A stretch of 10,919 bases of DNA. Source: Spirochaetaceae bacterium (GTDB taxonomy: Bacteria > Spirochaetota > Spirochaetia > Treponematales > Breznakiellaceae). Under the pieces are notes generated by a model. The model was given only the letters and a program-made list of their open reading frames with translations, made no database searches and was not told the origin of the DNA. Position numbers and translations under genes: made by a program. The stretch covers positions 1-10,919 of the forward strand of contig JAIRTD010000172.1 in assembly GCA_031255115.1 (NCBI GenBank), given 5' to 3'. Below are positions 1 to 6,207 of the stretch, one piece after another; within the stretch, counting starts at the first letter, position 1, and each line of letters opens with the position of its first letter.

Positions 1-123
1 CGCCAATTCGTGGAATATCTTTCCCAGATGCTTGGCAATACCCCCGTAAAGTTGTTTCCTCCTGCATTTCGGTATCCATACTATGTGATACTTGCAATCC
101 CATACGCTATGGGTTTGAACAAT
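1..123 (-). CDS. tnpA: IS200/IS605-family transposase TnpA, N-terminal part (runs off the left edge)
   Basis: The minus strand reads 41 codons without a stop up to the window edge. The sequence contains HSVWDCKYHIVWIPKCRRK, the hallmark N-terminal strand of the small single-strand-specific Y1 (HuH) transposases of IS200/IS605; the HuH pair and catalytic tyrosine would lie beyond the edge. These enzymes cut and rejoin single-stranded DNA at subterminal hairpins. No ATG, GTG or TTG is in frame upstream: the frame closes at TAA (126-124), and the first codons are ATT GTT CAA. An AAAGGA Shine-Dalgarno (135-130) sits 6 nt before that ATT. The start is therefore either a rare ATT codon or an ATG lost by mutation, in which case the copy would be poorly expressed or dead. 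A strong promoter lies just upstream. Family is secure; activity is not. Confidence 0.78.
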   Translation of the reverse strand, partial: MVQTHSVWDCKYHIVWIPKCRRKQLYGGIAKHLGKIFHELA

Positions 124-140
124 TTATATTCCTTTGTTTT

Positions 141-170
141 ATATTAGCAACTATTTATACAGTTTGTCAA
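141..170 (-). promoter_or_regulatory. Sigma70-type promoter of tnpA
   Basis: On the minus strand TTGACA (170-165) is followed after 18 nt by TAATAT (146-141). Transcription would start near 134, just ahead of the AAAGGA ribosome site for tnpA. The -35 is a perfect consensus and the -10 differs at two positions, so this is one of the best promoters in the window. It is inferred from sequence only. Confidence 0.6.
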
Positions 171-204
171 TAAATTTCGCCGAAATGACCCATAACAACA
201 GTTA

Positions 205-220
205 GCCCCCACCGTGGGGC
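205..220. repeat. Short GC-rich hairpin, possible left-end hairpin of the IS200/IS605 element
   Basis: CCCCA (207-211) pairs with TGGGG (215-219) across a 3-nt loop, with a further G-C pair (205/220) if one C is bulged. It sits about 80 nt upstream of the tnpA start, beyond its promoter, where these elements carry a foldback recognised by TnpA. No T-tract follows on either strand, so it is not an obvious terminator. The exact end of the element and its cleavage site cannot be fixed from this one end. Confidence 0.35.
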
Positions 221-560
221 ACCCCTCGTCCTCAGCCCGCCCAGGGATAATTCTGATTGGCATAGACCTTTTGGAAGGTAATGGATTAGATCGCACAGAA
301 GTAATGCTTTGTTTGGTCATTGACACTTATTTTGACAGAGGAAGCAGGGTCGTGGATAGTTTTACAATATCATGGAATGAGACTATTTTGGGATTCAAGA
401 GTGTGGAATACAATTTTTAGGGAATATACAAACAGTTATGTTGGTTCGATTCGGCTTAGCGGGTAAACATTATCATGTCCGCGATGGTCCGTATCCGCCC
501 AAGGCTATTTCTCCGTATACTTTTTCGTGGTAAATTTCTTTGTGCTAGATCACAAGAGGG
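221..560. other. Gene-poor, AT-richer stretch between the IS element and the bat operon
   Basis: I see no convincing gene here. Counting sample lines, GC falls to about 30-42 percent, against about 67 percent in a sample line of the operon. Two plus-strand open frames exist: 214-420, and 381-533, which has no usable start before 438. Both lack a ribosome binding site, resemble no family I recognise and may be remnants or chance. No rho-independent terminator for the operon is obvious either. The region reads as decayed or acquired DNA next to the insertion element. Confidence 0.5.
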
Positions 561-995
561 CTATTTTTTGATCAGCACCCAGGTTGCTCCGCTGCCGCCT
601 TCTCGGGCCGGATTGTAGCCGTTTTCTCCGGCAAGGGGGCAGCGTTCAAGAAAAACCCTGACCAGGGTTTTAAGGGGCGAACCACGGGCAGGGTTTACGG
701 CGGACAGATCAAGGGTCTCTCCGCCGGGCGCGGCATGGTTTCCTTTGCCGTGAACGATCAGGACCTTTTCAAAGCCGCCGCGCTTTGCGTCTTCAAAAAA
801 AGCGGAGAGCGCCGGCCAGGCTTCGTCCTGGGTCAGGCCGTGGAGATCAAGTACCGCGTCGGGTTTTTTTGCCAGAAGCCTCCGGCGTTTTGCCCCGGGC
901 GCCTGGCCGCGCCCTGAATCAGCGTCCTTGGGCAGCGCTTTGCCGGAATGCGGATTGCGGCGTTCCCATTCATCAAGAATATCCTTAAAGTCCAC
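561..995 (-). CDS. Small Smr-domain protein (putative nuclease)
   Basis: The product has 144 residues: a charged, basic N-terminal extension (1-45) followed by a single Smr domain. The family motifs are visible: LDLHG at 49-53, VHGKG at 81-85, and a C-terminal GGSGATWVLIKK strand at 133-144. Smr domains form an IF3-like nucleic-acid-binding fold. In MutS2 and SmrA/SmrB proteins they act as DNA or RNA nucleases, SmrB cleaving mRNA at collided ribosomes. No MutS core or export signal is present, so the protein should be cytosolic. The start is GTG (995-993), supported by AGGAG 5 nt upstream that overlaps the stop of the preceding gene. Only 8 nt separate the two genes, so it is very likely the last gene of the bat operon, though its link to Bat function is unknown. 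Domain call is firm; substrate is not. Confidence 0.88.
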   Translation of the reverse strand: MDFKDILDEWERRNPHSGKALPKDADSGRGQAPGAKRRRLLAKKPDAVLDLHGLTQDEAWPALSAFFEDAKRGGFEKVLIVHGKGNHAAPGGETLDLSAVNPARGSPLKTLVRVFLERCPLAGENGYNPAREGGSGATWVLIKK

Positions 996-1000
996 AATTA

Positions 1001-1005
1001 CTCCT
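1001..1005 (-). promoter_or_regulatory. Ribosome binding site of the Smr gene, overlapping the upstream stop codon
   Basis: AGGAG (1005-1001) lies 5 nt before the GTG start at 995 and shares two bases with the TAG stop (1006-1004) of the batD-like gene. It decides the GTG start and suggests that terminating ribosomes reinitiate on the Smr gene. Confidence 0.6.
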
Positions 1006-2584
1006 AATAGGGAATGACCCGGTCTCCGGGAACCCAGCCGGAAAGTCCGTCATAGGTTTCGGCGTAGACCCAAAGGGCGGTACGGGCCCGTATCAGCGCG
1101 GGCTGCCCTTCCCTGAATTCGGCGGAAAGGCCTGACGAAAGATCAGGCGTTCTGTAGGCAGCGCCGCCGCATAAAACCGCCTTGTTCCCCGGCCCGGAAA
1201 ATCCTTTTCCGGCAAGGGCGGCGGCACCTATCCCAAGCAGCAGGCCCGCGAAAAGAACGCCGGCCGAAACACGAAAAGGTCCGCCACGGGCGCGGCGGAG
1301 TATTCCCCAAAGGCAAAGGGCCACCAGGACAAAGGACAGCAGTATAAAAACGACGCGGAGAAGCAGCCTGGGCCGCCAGGGTTCATCATAGGTAAAATCA
1401 AGGCCCAATGCCTTCTCTGCTTCGAGGCGAAGAGAAGCAAGGGCCGGTCCCGCGCCGAGATCCCGCTCCCCTTCCCTGAGCGCCGCCAGCGCCCTGGCAT
1501 ATTCTCCTTTCTCCCAATAGGCTTCCGCCCTTTCGGCAAGGGACATATACGAGGCCCTGATAAAGGGAAGGGGCGGAGGATTTTTCCGGGGAAAGACGGC
1601 GCGCCTTTGTGTTTCTTCTGCGGAAGCGGGGGACTCCGGGGATGACGCGCCCTTAGCCGAAAAAGCGTTTCCGCCGTTAGCCGAAATGACGTTACCGCCA
1701 GGGGGAGCATGTACGCCGGAGGGGGAATTTGCACCGGGAGGGGCATGTACACCGGGGGAAAAACTTGCGCCGGGAGGGGTATGTACGAAAGGAGCGGTAT
1801 TCGCAGCGGGAAGGGCGGGCTGGACCGTAAAGCGGAGCGGCGGGGCGCTGAGGCTTTCGCCCTGGTATTCAAGGCGCGGGGGCGGCAGGGAAACCGTTCC
1901 TGCTTCAAGGGGAATACAGCTCAGTACCAGAACCGCGTTGGCCTCTCGCCCGGATCCGGCCGGGGTTCTGCTTTCCAGAATCAAAAGCGGCGATAGTTCA
2001 ATATAAAAAGGCAGGGGAAAATTCAGGGGCTTTGCGGGATCCCAATCCGAAAGCAGCAGGGTGAGTTCGGCCTTTTCGCCCACCCTGAACAGGGGAAGCG
2101 GCGCGGCCCAGGACAGGCGGGGCCGGTAGCTTCCCGAAGCAGGAGGAACTCCCAAAACTTCCACGCCAAGACGCCCGGTAACAAATTCCCGGCCAGGAAC
2201 CAGCACTCGTAAAAATTCCAGTTCGGCCCTTCCCTCCCGCGCCGGGATAAACGTACATTCAACCTGGGTCCAGATTTCTTCTCCGGCGCCTTCCATCACC
2301 CTGGGTTCGGTACGCAGACGTTCCAGAACCAGGGACCCGGTAAGGGGAGGAAGCTCGACTTTAAGTTCCTCCGGTCTGTCGTGGTCCACGAGGAGGGTAA
2401 TGACCCAGGGGGTGTTGACCTGTATTGGGCCGGGTCCTGCCTGCACAATCGCCGCGAGGGGTTCGTCCGGCCTGGCGCGGGCAAGGCACAGGAGCAGGAG
2501 GAACACCAGAGACGCCAGCTTGCGGCGCGTTATCAGTAATCCATGCTTTGGGGAAGCTCTTCGGTTTCTTCCCGGCTTTTCCAT
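1004..2584 (-). CDS. batD: BatD-like protein with a BatE-like C-terminal half (TPR, two membrane helices, SH3)
   Basis: The 526-residue product is modular. A signal or anchor helix (about 22-36) is followed by two beta-rich segments (about 44-145 and 155-255) typical of BatD. Next come a Pro/Gly-rich tandem-repeat linker (about 266-315), a TPR-like helical pair (346-392), two membrane helices (about 405-427 and 438-458) and a C-terminal SH3-like domain (about 468-526, ending LSGWVPGDRVIPY). TPR, two helices and SH3 is the layout of BatE in Bacteroidetes. The protein probably presents beta domains in the periplasm next to BatA, BatB and BatC. The ATG at 2584 has a good AAGGAG 8 nt upstream but overlaps batC by 52 nt and gives an unusually long n-region. 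A CTG at 2536 would overlap the batC stop as CTGA and give a tidier signal peptide (ITRRKLASLVFLLLL). Family is fairly secure from context; the fusion reading is inference. Confidence 0.8.
   Translation of the reverse strand: MEKPGRNRRASPKHGLLITRRKLASLVFLLLLCLARARPDEPLAAIVQAGPGPIQVNTPWVITLLVDHDRPEELKVELPPLTGSLVLERLRTEPRVMEGAGEEIWTQVECTFIPAREGRAELEFLRVLVPGREFVTGRLGVEVLGVPPASGSYRPRLSWAAPLPLFRVGEKAELTLLLSDWDPAKPLNFPLPFYIELSPLLILESRTPAGSGREANAVLVLSCIPLEAGTVSLPPPRLEYQGESLSAPPLRFTVQPALPAANTAPFVHTPPGASFSPGVHAPPGANSPSGVHAPPGGNVISANGGNAFSAKGASSPESPASAEETQRRAVFPRKNPPPLPFIRASYMSLAERAEAYWEKGEYARALAALREGERDLGAGPALASLRLEAEKALGLDFTYDEPWRPRLLLRVVFILLSFVLVALCLWGILRRARGGPFRVSAGVLFAGLLLGIGAAALAGKGFSGPGNKAVLCGGAAYRTPDLSSGLSAEFREGQPALIRARTALWVYAETYDGLSGWVPGDRVIPY
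1679..1786 (-). repeat. Three imperfect 36-bp (12-residue) tandem repeats in the batD-like gene
   Basis: Residues 267-302 of the product read as three units of about 12 residues, beginning VHTPPG, VHAPPG and VHAPPG. Read on the plus strand, the shared core is GGGAGGGGCATGTAC with small changes. The repeat stays in frame and falls in the linker between the beta domains and the TPR part, so copy number could vary without disrupting either half. Confidence 0.75.
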
Positions 2585-3120
2585 CGCTCCTGCTCCTTTT
2601 GGCGCATATATTCAAGGAGGGTATCATTCTCTCCGGCTTCAACATATTCCATGCTCGCGGCGTCAGGCGACGCGGCTTCGTTACGGGAAAGGGAAAGCAG
2701 GCTCAGTTCCAGATTCCGTTTTGCCTCAACGCGGCGGCTGTCGTATTTTAGGGCCTGCCTGAATTCCCCGGCGGCTCCTTCGTACTCCCCGGCTTCAAAA
2801 TAAATAATACCGGTGTTATAGGCAATACGGTACAACAATTCCCGGTCCCGCTCGCTGTTTTGCTCCGCAATGCGTTTTGCCTTGTCAAAATGTTCAAGGG
2901 CCCCGGCGTCTTCGTCCAGGGCAAGGTACGCCGCGCCCAGGGCAAACTCGCCGTAGGGTTCTTCCCCAAGGGCAAGGGCGTTCATATACGCTGCTATGGC
3001 CTGGTTGTAGCGGCCGGCGGACAGGTGAAAATTCCCCTCCATAATGAGAAGTCTTTCGCGGCCTTTACCGCTGCAGCCGGAAAGCGCGGCAACAAGCAGG
3101 ACAAGGAAGAGTTTCTTCAT
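2533..3120 (-). CDS. batC: BatC-like TPR lipoprotein
   Basis: The 195-residue product starts MKKLFLVLLVAALSGC, a lipoprotein signal with the lipidated cysteine at 16. It then carries about three TPR units (roughly 26-56, 57-90 and 98-132) and a charged tail ending ELPQSMDY. TPRs are docking surfaces, so it likely scaffolds the BatA/BatB assembly from the periplasmic face. The start at 3120 is chosen because its ATG overlaps the batB stop as ATGA and opens straight into the lipoprotein signal. A longer frame reaches 3168 but adds 16 residues inside batB that would spoil the signal. BatC proteins elsewhere are TPR proteins between BatB and BatD, which fits this position. The lipid anchor and TPRs are visible; the partner is inferred from context. 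Confidence 0.85.
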   Translation of the reverse strand: MKKLFLVLLVAALSGCSGKGRERLLIMEGNFHLSAGRYNQAIAAYMNALALGEEPYGEFALGAAYLALDEDAGALEHFDKAKRIAEQNSERDRELLYRIAYNTGIIYFEAGEYEGAAGEFRQALKYDSRRVEAKRNLELSLLSLSRNEAASPDAASMEYVEAGENDTLLEYMRQKEQERWKSREETEELPQSMDY

Positions 3121-4112
3121 CCGCGCATCCTCCGCCGCGTTCCGGCGCGGGAAAGAAAAAGGCTGCATAGGCCCGCAATCATAAAAAGCTGCCAGCGGGG
3201 TCTGCTCTCGCGCTTTACCCCTCCGGCAAGGCCTTCCGAGGCAAGTCCGTCAAGGTGGTTTTTTAGCAGCAGGGCGGCGTCTTCTCTGTTCCCGTCTATA
3301 TAAACGCCGCCGGTTTTTTCGGCGCAGGCCCGCAGCGCTCCCTGACGGAGAACGCTCATCACCGGCTTGCCGTCGCCGCCGGTGAGGAATTCCCCGCCGT
3401 TAAGCGGAATCACCGCCCCTTCTTCAGAACCTATCCCAACGGCAACAAGGGCCGTATCGCGGGATTTAAGTTTTTCCGCCGCCCGTTCAAGAGAACCTGA
3501 AAGCGTCTCGCCGTCGGAAAAAAGCACTATGCGTCTTTTGGACGGAAGGCTGTCCTGAAAAGCCCCGGAAGCCGCGCCGAGCAGATCTTCAAGATTGGTC
3601 CCGCTTCCTGTGGCCGAGGCAGAAGAAATCACGGCAAGGTAATTTAACACCGCCTCAGCGTCGCCGGTAAGGGGAACGGCCAGCACTCCCCTCCCCCGTC
3701 CAAGGGCAAGGCCAAAGCGGAGGGCGTCCGAGGTCCCGACCAGTTCTCCGGCGACAAGGGCGGCTCTGCGAAGCCGGGACGGTAAGGCGTCCTGAGCGTC
3801 CATGCTCCGGGAAACATCCAGGGCAATAATCACGTCAAGGCCCCGCCGCATCTCAGGTACAAGCCGTATGCCCCAGCGGGGTCCTGACAGGGCGATAATC
3901 GCGCAGGCGATAAACAGAAGAAAAAACAATTCGGAACGCCAGAAGCTCCGGGCGTCTCCTTCAAGAAAGCCGCGTTGTTCTTCGGCGTCCAGGGCCTTGA
4001 GAAAAGCGGCGAGGCCCCGGCGTCTGCCGCGATAGTACAGCGCCGCCCACAGAACCAGGGGAATGAGGAACAGAAGAAAAAACAGCGCCCGTCCGTTGTC
4101 AAAGCTCACCAC
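3117..4112 (-). CDS. batB: BatB, membrane-anchored VWA-domain protein
   Basis: The 331-residue product has two N-terminal membrane helices (about 9-25 and 62-78), a VWA domain (about 92-290) and a C-terminal helix (about 305-321). The metal-site motif is complete: DVSRS at 99-103, Thr172 in GSGTN, and Asp200 in FSDGE. ALSGPRWG at 74-81 matches the conserved turn before BatB VWA domains. VWA domains bind partners through a divalent metal, here probably between membrane and periplasm. Two adjacent GTG codons can start it: 4112, or 4109, which overlaps the batA stop as GTGA with a GGGGG tract 7 nt upstream. The product differs by one residue. Its Borrelia counterpart BB0172 was reported as an integrin-binding VWA protein, so a surface role is possible but unproven here. 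Confidence 0.92.
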   Translation of the reverse strand: MVSFDNGRALFFLLFLIPLVLWAALYYRGRRRGLAAFLKALDAEEQRGFLEGDARSFWRSELFFLLFIACAIIALSGPRWGIRLVPEMRRGLDVIIALDVSRSMDAQDALPSRLRRAALVAGELVGTSDALRFGLALGRGRGVLAVPLTGDAEAVLNYLAVISSASATGSGTNLEDLLGAASGAFQDSLPSKRRIVLFSDGETLSGSLERAAEKLKSRDTALVAVGIGSEEGAVIPLNGGEFLTGGDGKPVMSVLRQGALRACAEKTGGVYIDGNREDAALLLKNHLDGLASEGLAGGVKRESRPRWQLFMIAGLCSLFLSRAGTRRRMRG

Positions 4113-5110
4113 AGTGCCCCCAGTACATGCCGCCTGAGCATACGGACCACAAAGAGAAGCAGAACGCCGGCGGCAATCAGCGGTTCATGGAGGGGAATAC
4201 GCCGGCGCAGAATCCCGGAGCGGCCTATGGTAAGTTCTCCGCTGTCAAGGCGGGCAAAGGCCGCGGCAAAACTCTCCGCCGAAGGAGCGGCAAGATAGGC
4301 GCCGCCGCCCTTGTTGGCAATGGTCCTGAGACTGTCGTGGTCATAGCGGGAATCAAAAATCCCCGTACGCTGTATCTTTGTTACCGGATCCACATAATCG
4401 ATAGGCACCTCGCCTGAACCGCCCAGACCTATCACCCAAAAAGCCGCGCCGCTGGAACGAAGCGAAGCGGCGGCGTTTTCCGGATGCACCGAACCGGCGT
4501 TATTCTCACCGTCGGTGATGAGTATCACTGAGCGCCGCGACGAAGCGCGAAAATTCCGTATGTGGAGCGAAGCCAGGGCCAGGGCTGTGCCTATGGCGGT
4601 TCCGTCCCCCAGTTCGCCTATTTGAAGTCCGTCAAGCCGGGTAAAGAAGGCCCCTCGGTCAAGGGTAGGAGGCACGAGGAGTACCGCGTCGGCGCCCAGG
4701 GCGATAAGCCCCAAAGCGTCCTGCGGCCTGGTCATCGCAAAGGAACGGACCAGGTCCCGGGCTGCCTCAAAGCGGTTTTTGCCGTTCATGTCAATCCCGG
4801 CCATGCTGGGACTTACATCAAGGATGAACACAAGGTCCGCGCCGCGGGAAAGCCAGACTGTTTCGCGCAAAATAAAAACAGGGCCGCCTGATGCGACAAG
4901 CAGCAGAACCAGGGCCGCAAAGGTTCCTGCCCGGAGAAGCCGCACCAGGCTGTCAACGCCGAAAGGCGGCTTAAACGAAGTTCCGCCGGGAGCGCCCAGA
5001 GGCGTAGAAAGCACGAAATCGTCTTTCCTGAAGCGGGACATGATCAAAATAAAACCCAGGAGGACCGCGCCTATGCAAAGGACCAGCGGCGTTTCAAAGC
5101 CCACGCTCAT
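4106..5110 (-). CDS. batA: BatA, membrane-anchored VWA-domain protein
   Basis: The 334-residue product has N-terminal helices at about 8-24 and 60-80, a VWA domain at about 91-290 and a C-terminal helix at about 308-325. The metal-site residues are all present: DVSPS at 98-102, Thr171 in GDGTAIG, and Asp200 in ITDGENN. BatA and BatB are sister proteins expected to act together as membrane VWA partners of the MoxR ATPase. The ATG overlaps the upstream stop as ATGA, and its own end overlaps the batB start, so synthesis of the two is likely coupled. The segment YVDPVTKIQRTGIFDSRYDHDSL (239-261) is the usual BatA loop, where dependence on a periplasmic partner is often assumed. Family assignment is secure; role in this organism is inferred. 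Confidence 0.93.
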   Translation of the reverse strand: MSVGFETPLVLCIGAVLLGFILIMSRFRKDDFVLSTPLGAPGGTSFKPPFGVDSLVRLLRAGTFAALVLLLVASGGPVFILRETVWLSRGADLVFILDVSPSMAGIDMNGKNRFEAARDLVRSFAMTRPQDALGLIALGADAVLLVPPTLDRGAFFTRLDGLQIGELGDGTAIGTALALASLHIRNFRASSRRSVILITDGENNAGSVHPENAAASLRSSGAAFWVIGLGGSGEVPIDYVDPVTKIQRTGIFDSRYDHDSLRTIANKGGGAYLAAPSAESFAAAFARLDSGELTIGRSGILRRRIPLHEPLIAAGVLLLFVVRMLRRHVLGALW

Positions 5111-6207
5111 GTATCCCCCCTTGGCCGCGCCTTGAGATTTTCCGCCTGTTCTTTTTGAACTTCTTCCGGGGGAGGCCGGTATTTTTCAAAAACACTGATA
5201 AAATCAAGTGCTTCTTCTATCAGCGAAGCAACGCTCTGGCGGTCAATGCCAAAACCAAAACGCAGAGAATCGGAGCGGGAAAAAAACGAGACAAGAAAAT
5301 TGAGTTTTTCTTCTATATAGAGACCGTCGCCGCTTCTTTCAAACTCAAGGTCTGAAAATTCACCCGGGGTCAGGGAAAGGCAGTTACGGTCAAGCGCCGC
5401 GGAAAGAAAATTTCTCAGCGCCAGGGAGAGTCCGCCAAGAAGTTCTCCGCCCAGTTTGGGAGAAAAATCCTCCTTCCCAAGCCGGTCTTTTAAGCGGCGT
5501 ATGCTTTTTCGCATAACGCGCAGGCTTCTTTTTCTGCGGAAGCGGCGGCCCAGATCGGCCCTGCTTTTTACAAGCCATACGCCAAGCAGGGTGCAGATGA
5601 TGATAAGGACCAGGACGCCGATGACCATTCCGTAAACCATGATAACTGTTCCGGGAACAGGCAAGGCCTGGGCCGCGGGAGACAGAAGCCTTCCTTCTTC
5701 GCCAGGTTCCAGTATGGAACTGATTTCCACCCCAAGGCCGGTAATTTCTTCGGAACCAATGATAATGGGAGGAAACTCCACCCAGCCTGTTTTGTAGGCT
5801 TCAAAGTCAATATTGAGCCGCCCGGTCTCGCCCCGGCGTTCCAGGTCAAAGCCAAGTATCACAAGATCGGCCCCCCGGTCTTCGGCCCCAACAGAACCGG
5901 GACCCGGGGCCGCGTTAAGGCCGTCCGCCCCGGTCCTTGTCCCGGCAACAGGCCCGGTCTTTGCCTCGACAGATGCCCCGGCGAATGCCCCGGCGAAAGC
6001 CCCGGCAAATGCCGAACCCAACGGAACCACAAGCCGCGCCCGGTCCCCGACATACACTTTCCGGGGTATCATGTAGGGAGTATTCCGGCCTTCGGGAGCG
6101 TCCTGGGAAAAAAGCGGCCCGCCGCGTATCAGGGCAACAAGGGCCAGCGCACAGAAAAGCGCCTGCCTCAGCGAAAATTCCCCCAGGGTTCGGCCGACGG
6201 AATTCAT
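5107..6207 (-). CDS. Single-pass membrane protein of the spirochaete bat operon (function unknown)
   Basis: The 366-residue product has a signal peptide (about 12-35), an extracytoplasmic part of beta character (about 44-170), one membrane helix (about 187-212), a strongly basic juxtamembrane segment (RRFRRKRSLR, 221-230) and a cytosolic helical tail (about 245-366). The outer segment has BatD-like features, such as TGWVEFPPIII, but is not clearly homologous. Residues 66-78 form an AFAG repeat. It sits between the DUF58 gene and batA, overlapping both in ATGA style; the Borrelia operon has an uncharacterised gene (BB0174) in the same place, and other bacteria carry a DUF4381 gene here. A plausible role is to link cytosolic MoxR/DUF58 to the envelope VWA proteins. 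That is inference; only topology and context are visible. Confidence 0.82.
   Translation of the reverse strand: MNSVGRTLGEFSLRQALFCALALVALIRGGPLFSQDAPEGRNTPYMIPRKVYVGDRARLVVPLGSAFAGAFAGAFAGASVEAKTGPVAGTRTGADGLNAAPGPGSVGAEDRGADLVILGFDLERRGETGRLNIDFEAYKTGWVEFPPIIIGSEEITGLGVEISSILEPGEEGRLLSPAAQALPVPGTVIMVYGMVIGVLVLIIICTLLGVWLVKSRADLGRRFRRKRSLRVMRKSIRRLKDRLGKEDFSPKLGGELLGGLSLALRNFLSAALDRNCLSLTPGEFSDLEFERSGDGLYIEEKLNFLVSFFSRSDSLRFGFGIDRQSVASLIEEALDFISVFEKYRPPPEEVQKEQAENLKARPRGDT
5975..6010 (-). repeat. Three 12-bp tandem repeats encoding AFAG
   Basis: On the plus strand GCCCCGGCGAAT, GCCCCGGCGAAA and GCCCCGGCAAAT lie head to tail with one or two mismatches, followed by a decayed fourth unit (GCCGAACCC). 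In the minus-strand gene they encode SAFAGAFAGAFAGA (about residues 65-78), a small flexible insert in the exported part just after a predicted beta strand. Confidence 0.75.

Noticed and set aside
320..369. Two TTGACA boxes (320-325 and 332-337) with TACAAT at 363-368
   Set aside because: The spacers are far too long (25 nt or more) and no gene follows on that strand.
1679..1786. CRISPR-like array
   Set aside because: The repeats are contiguous, in frame and vary between units. There are no spacers.
1228..1908. A 226-codon minus-strand frame inside the batD-like gene
   Set aside because: It is a shadow of the GC-rich coding sequence in another frame, proline/arginine-rich with no domain, and lies wholly within a gene with a clear product.
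1686..2006. Plus-strand frames of about 100 codons over the repeat tract of the batD-like gene
   Set aside because: They arise because the 36-bp repeat is a multiple of three and open in several frames. There is no ribosome site, and the composition is repeat-driven.
3121..3168. A longer batC start at 3168
   Set aside because: It would put 16 charged residues before a perfect lipoprotein signal, whereas the ATG at 3120 overlaps the batB stop as ATGA like other junctions of the operon.
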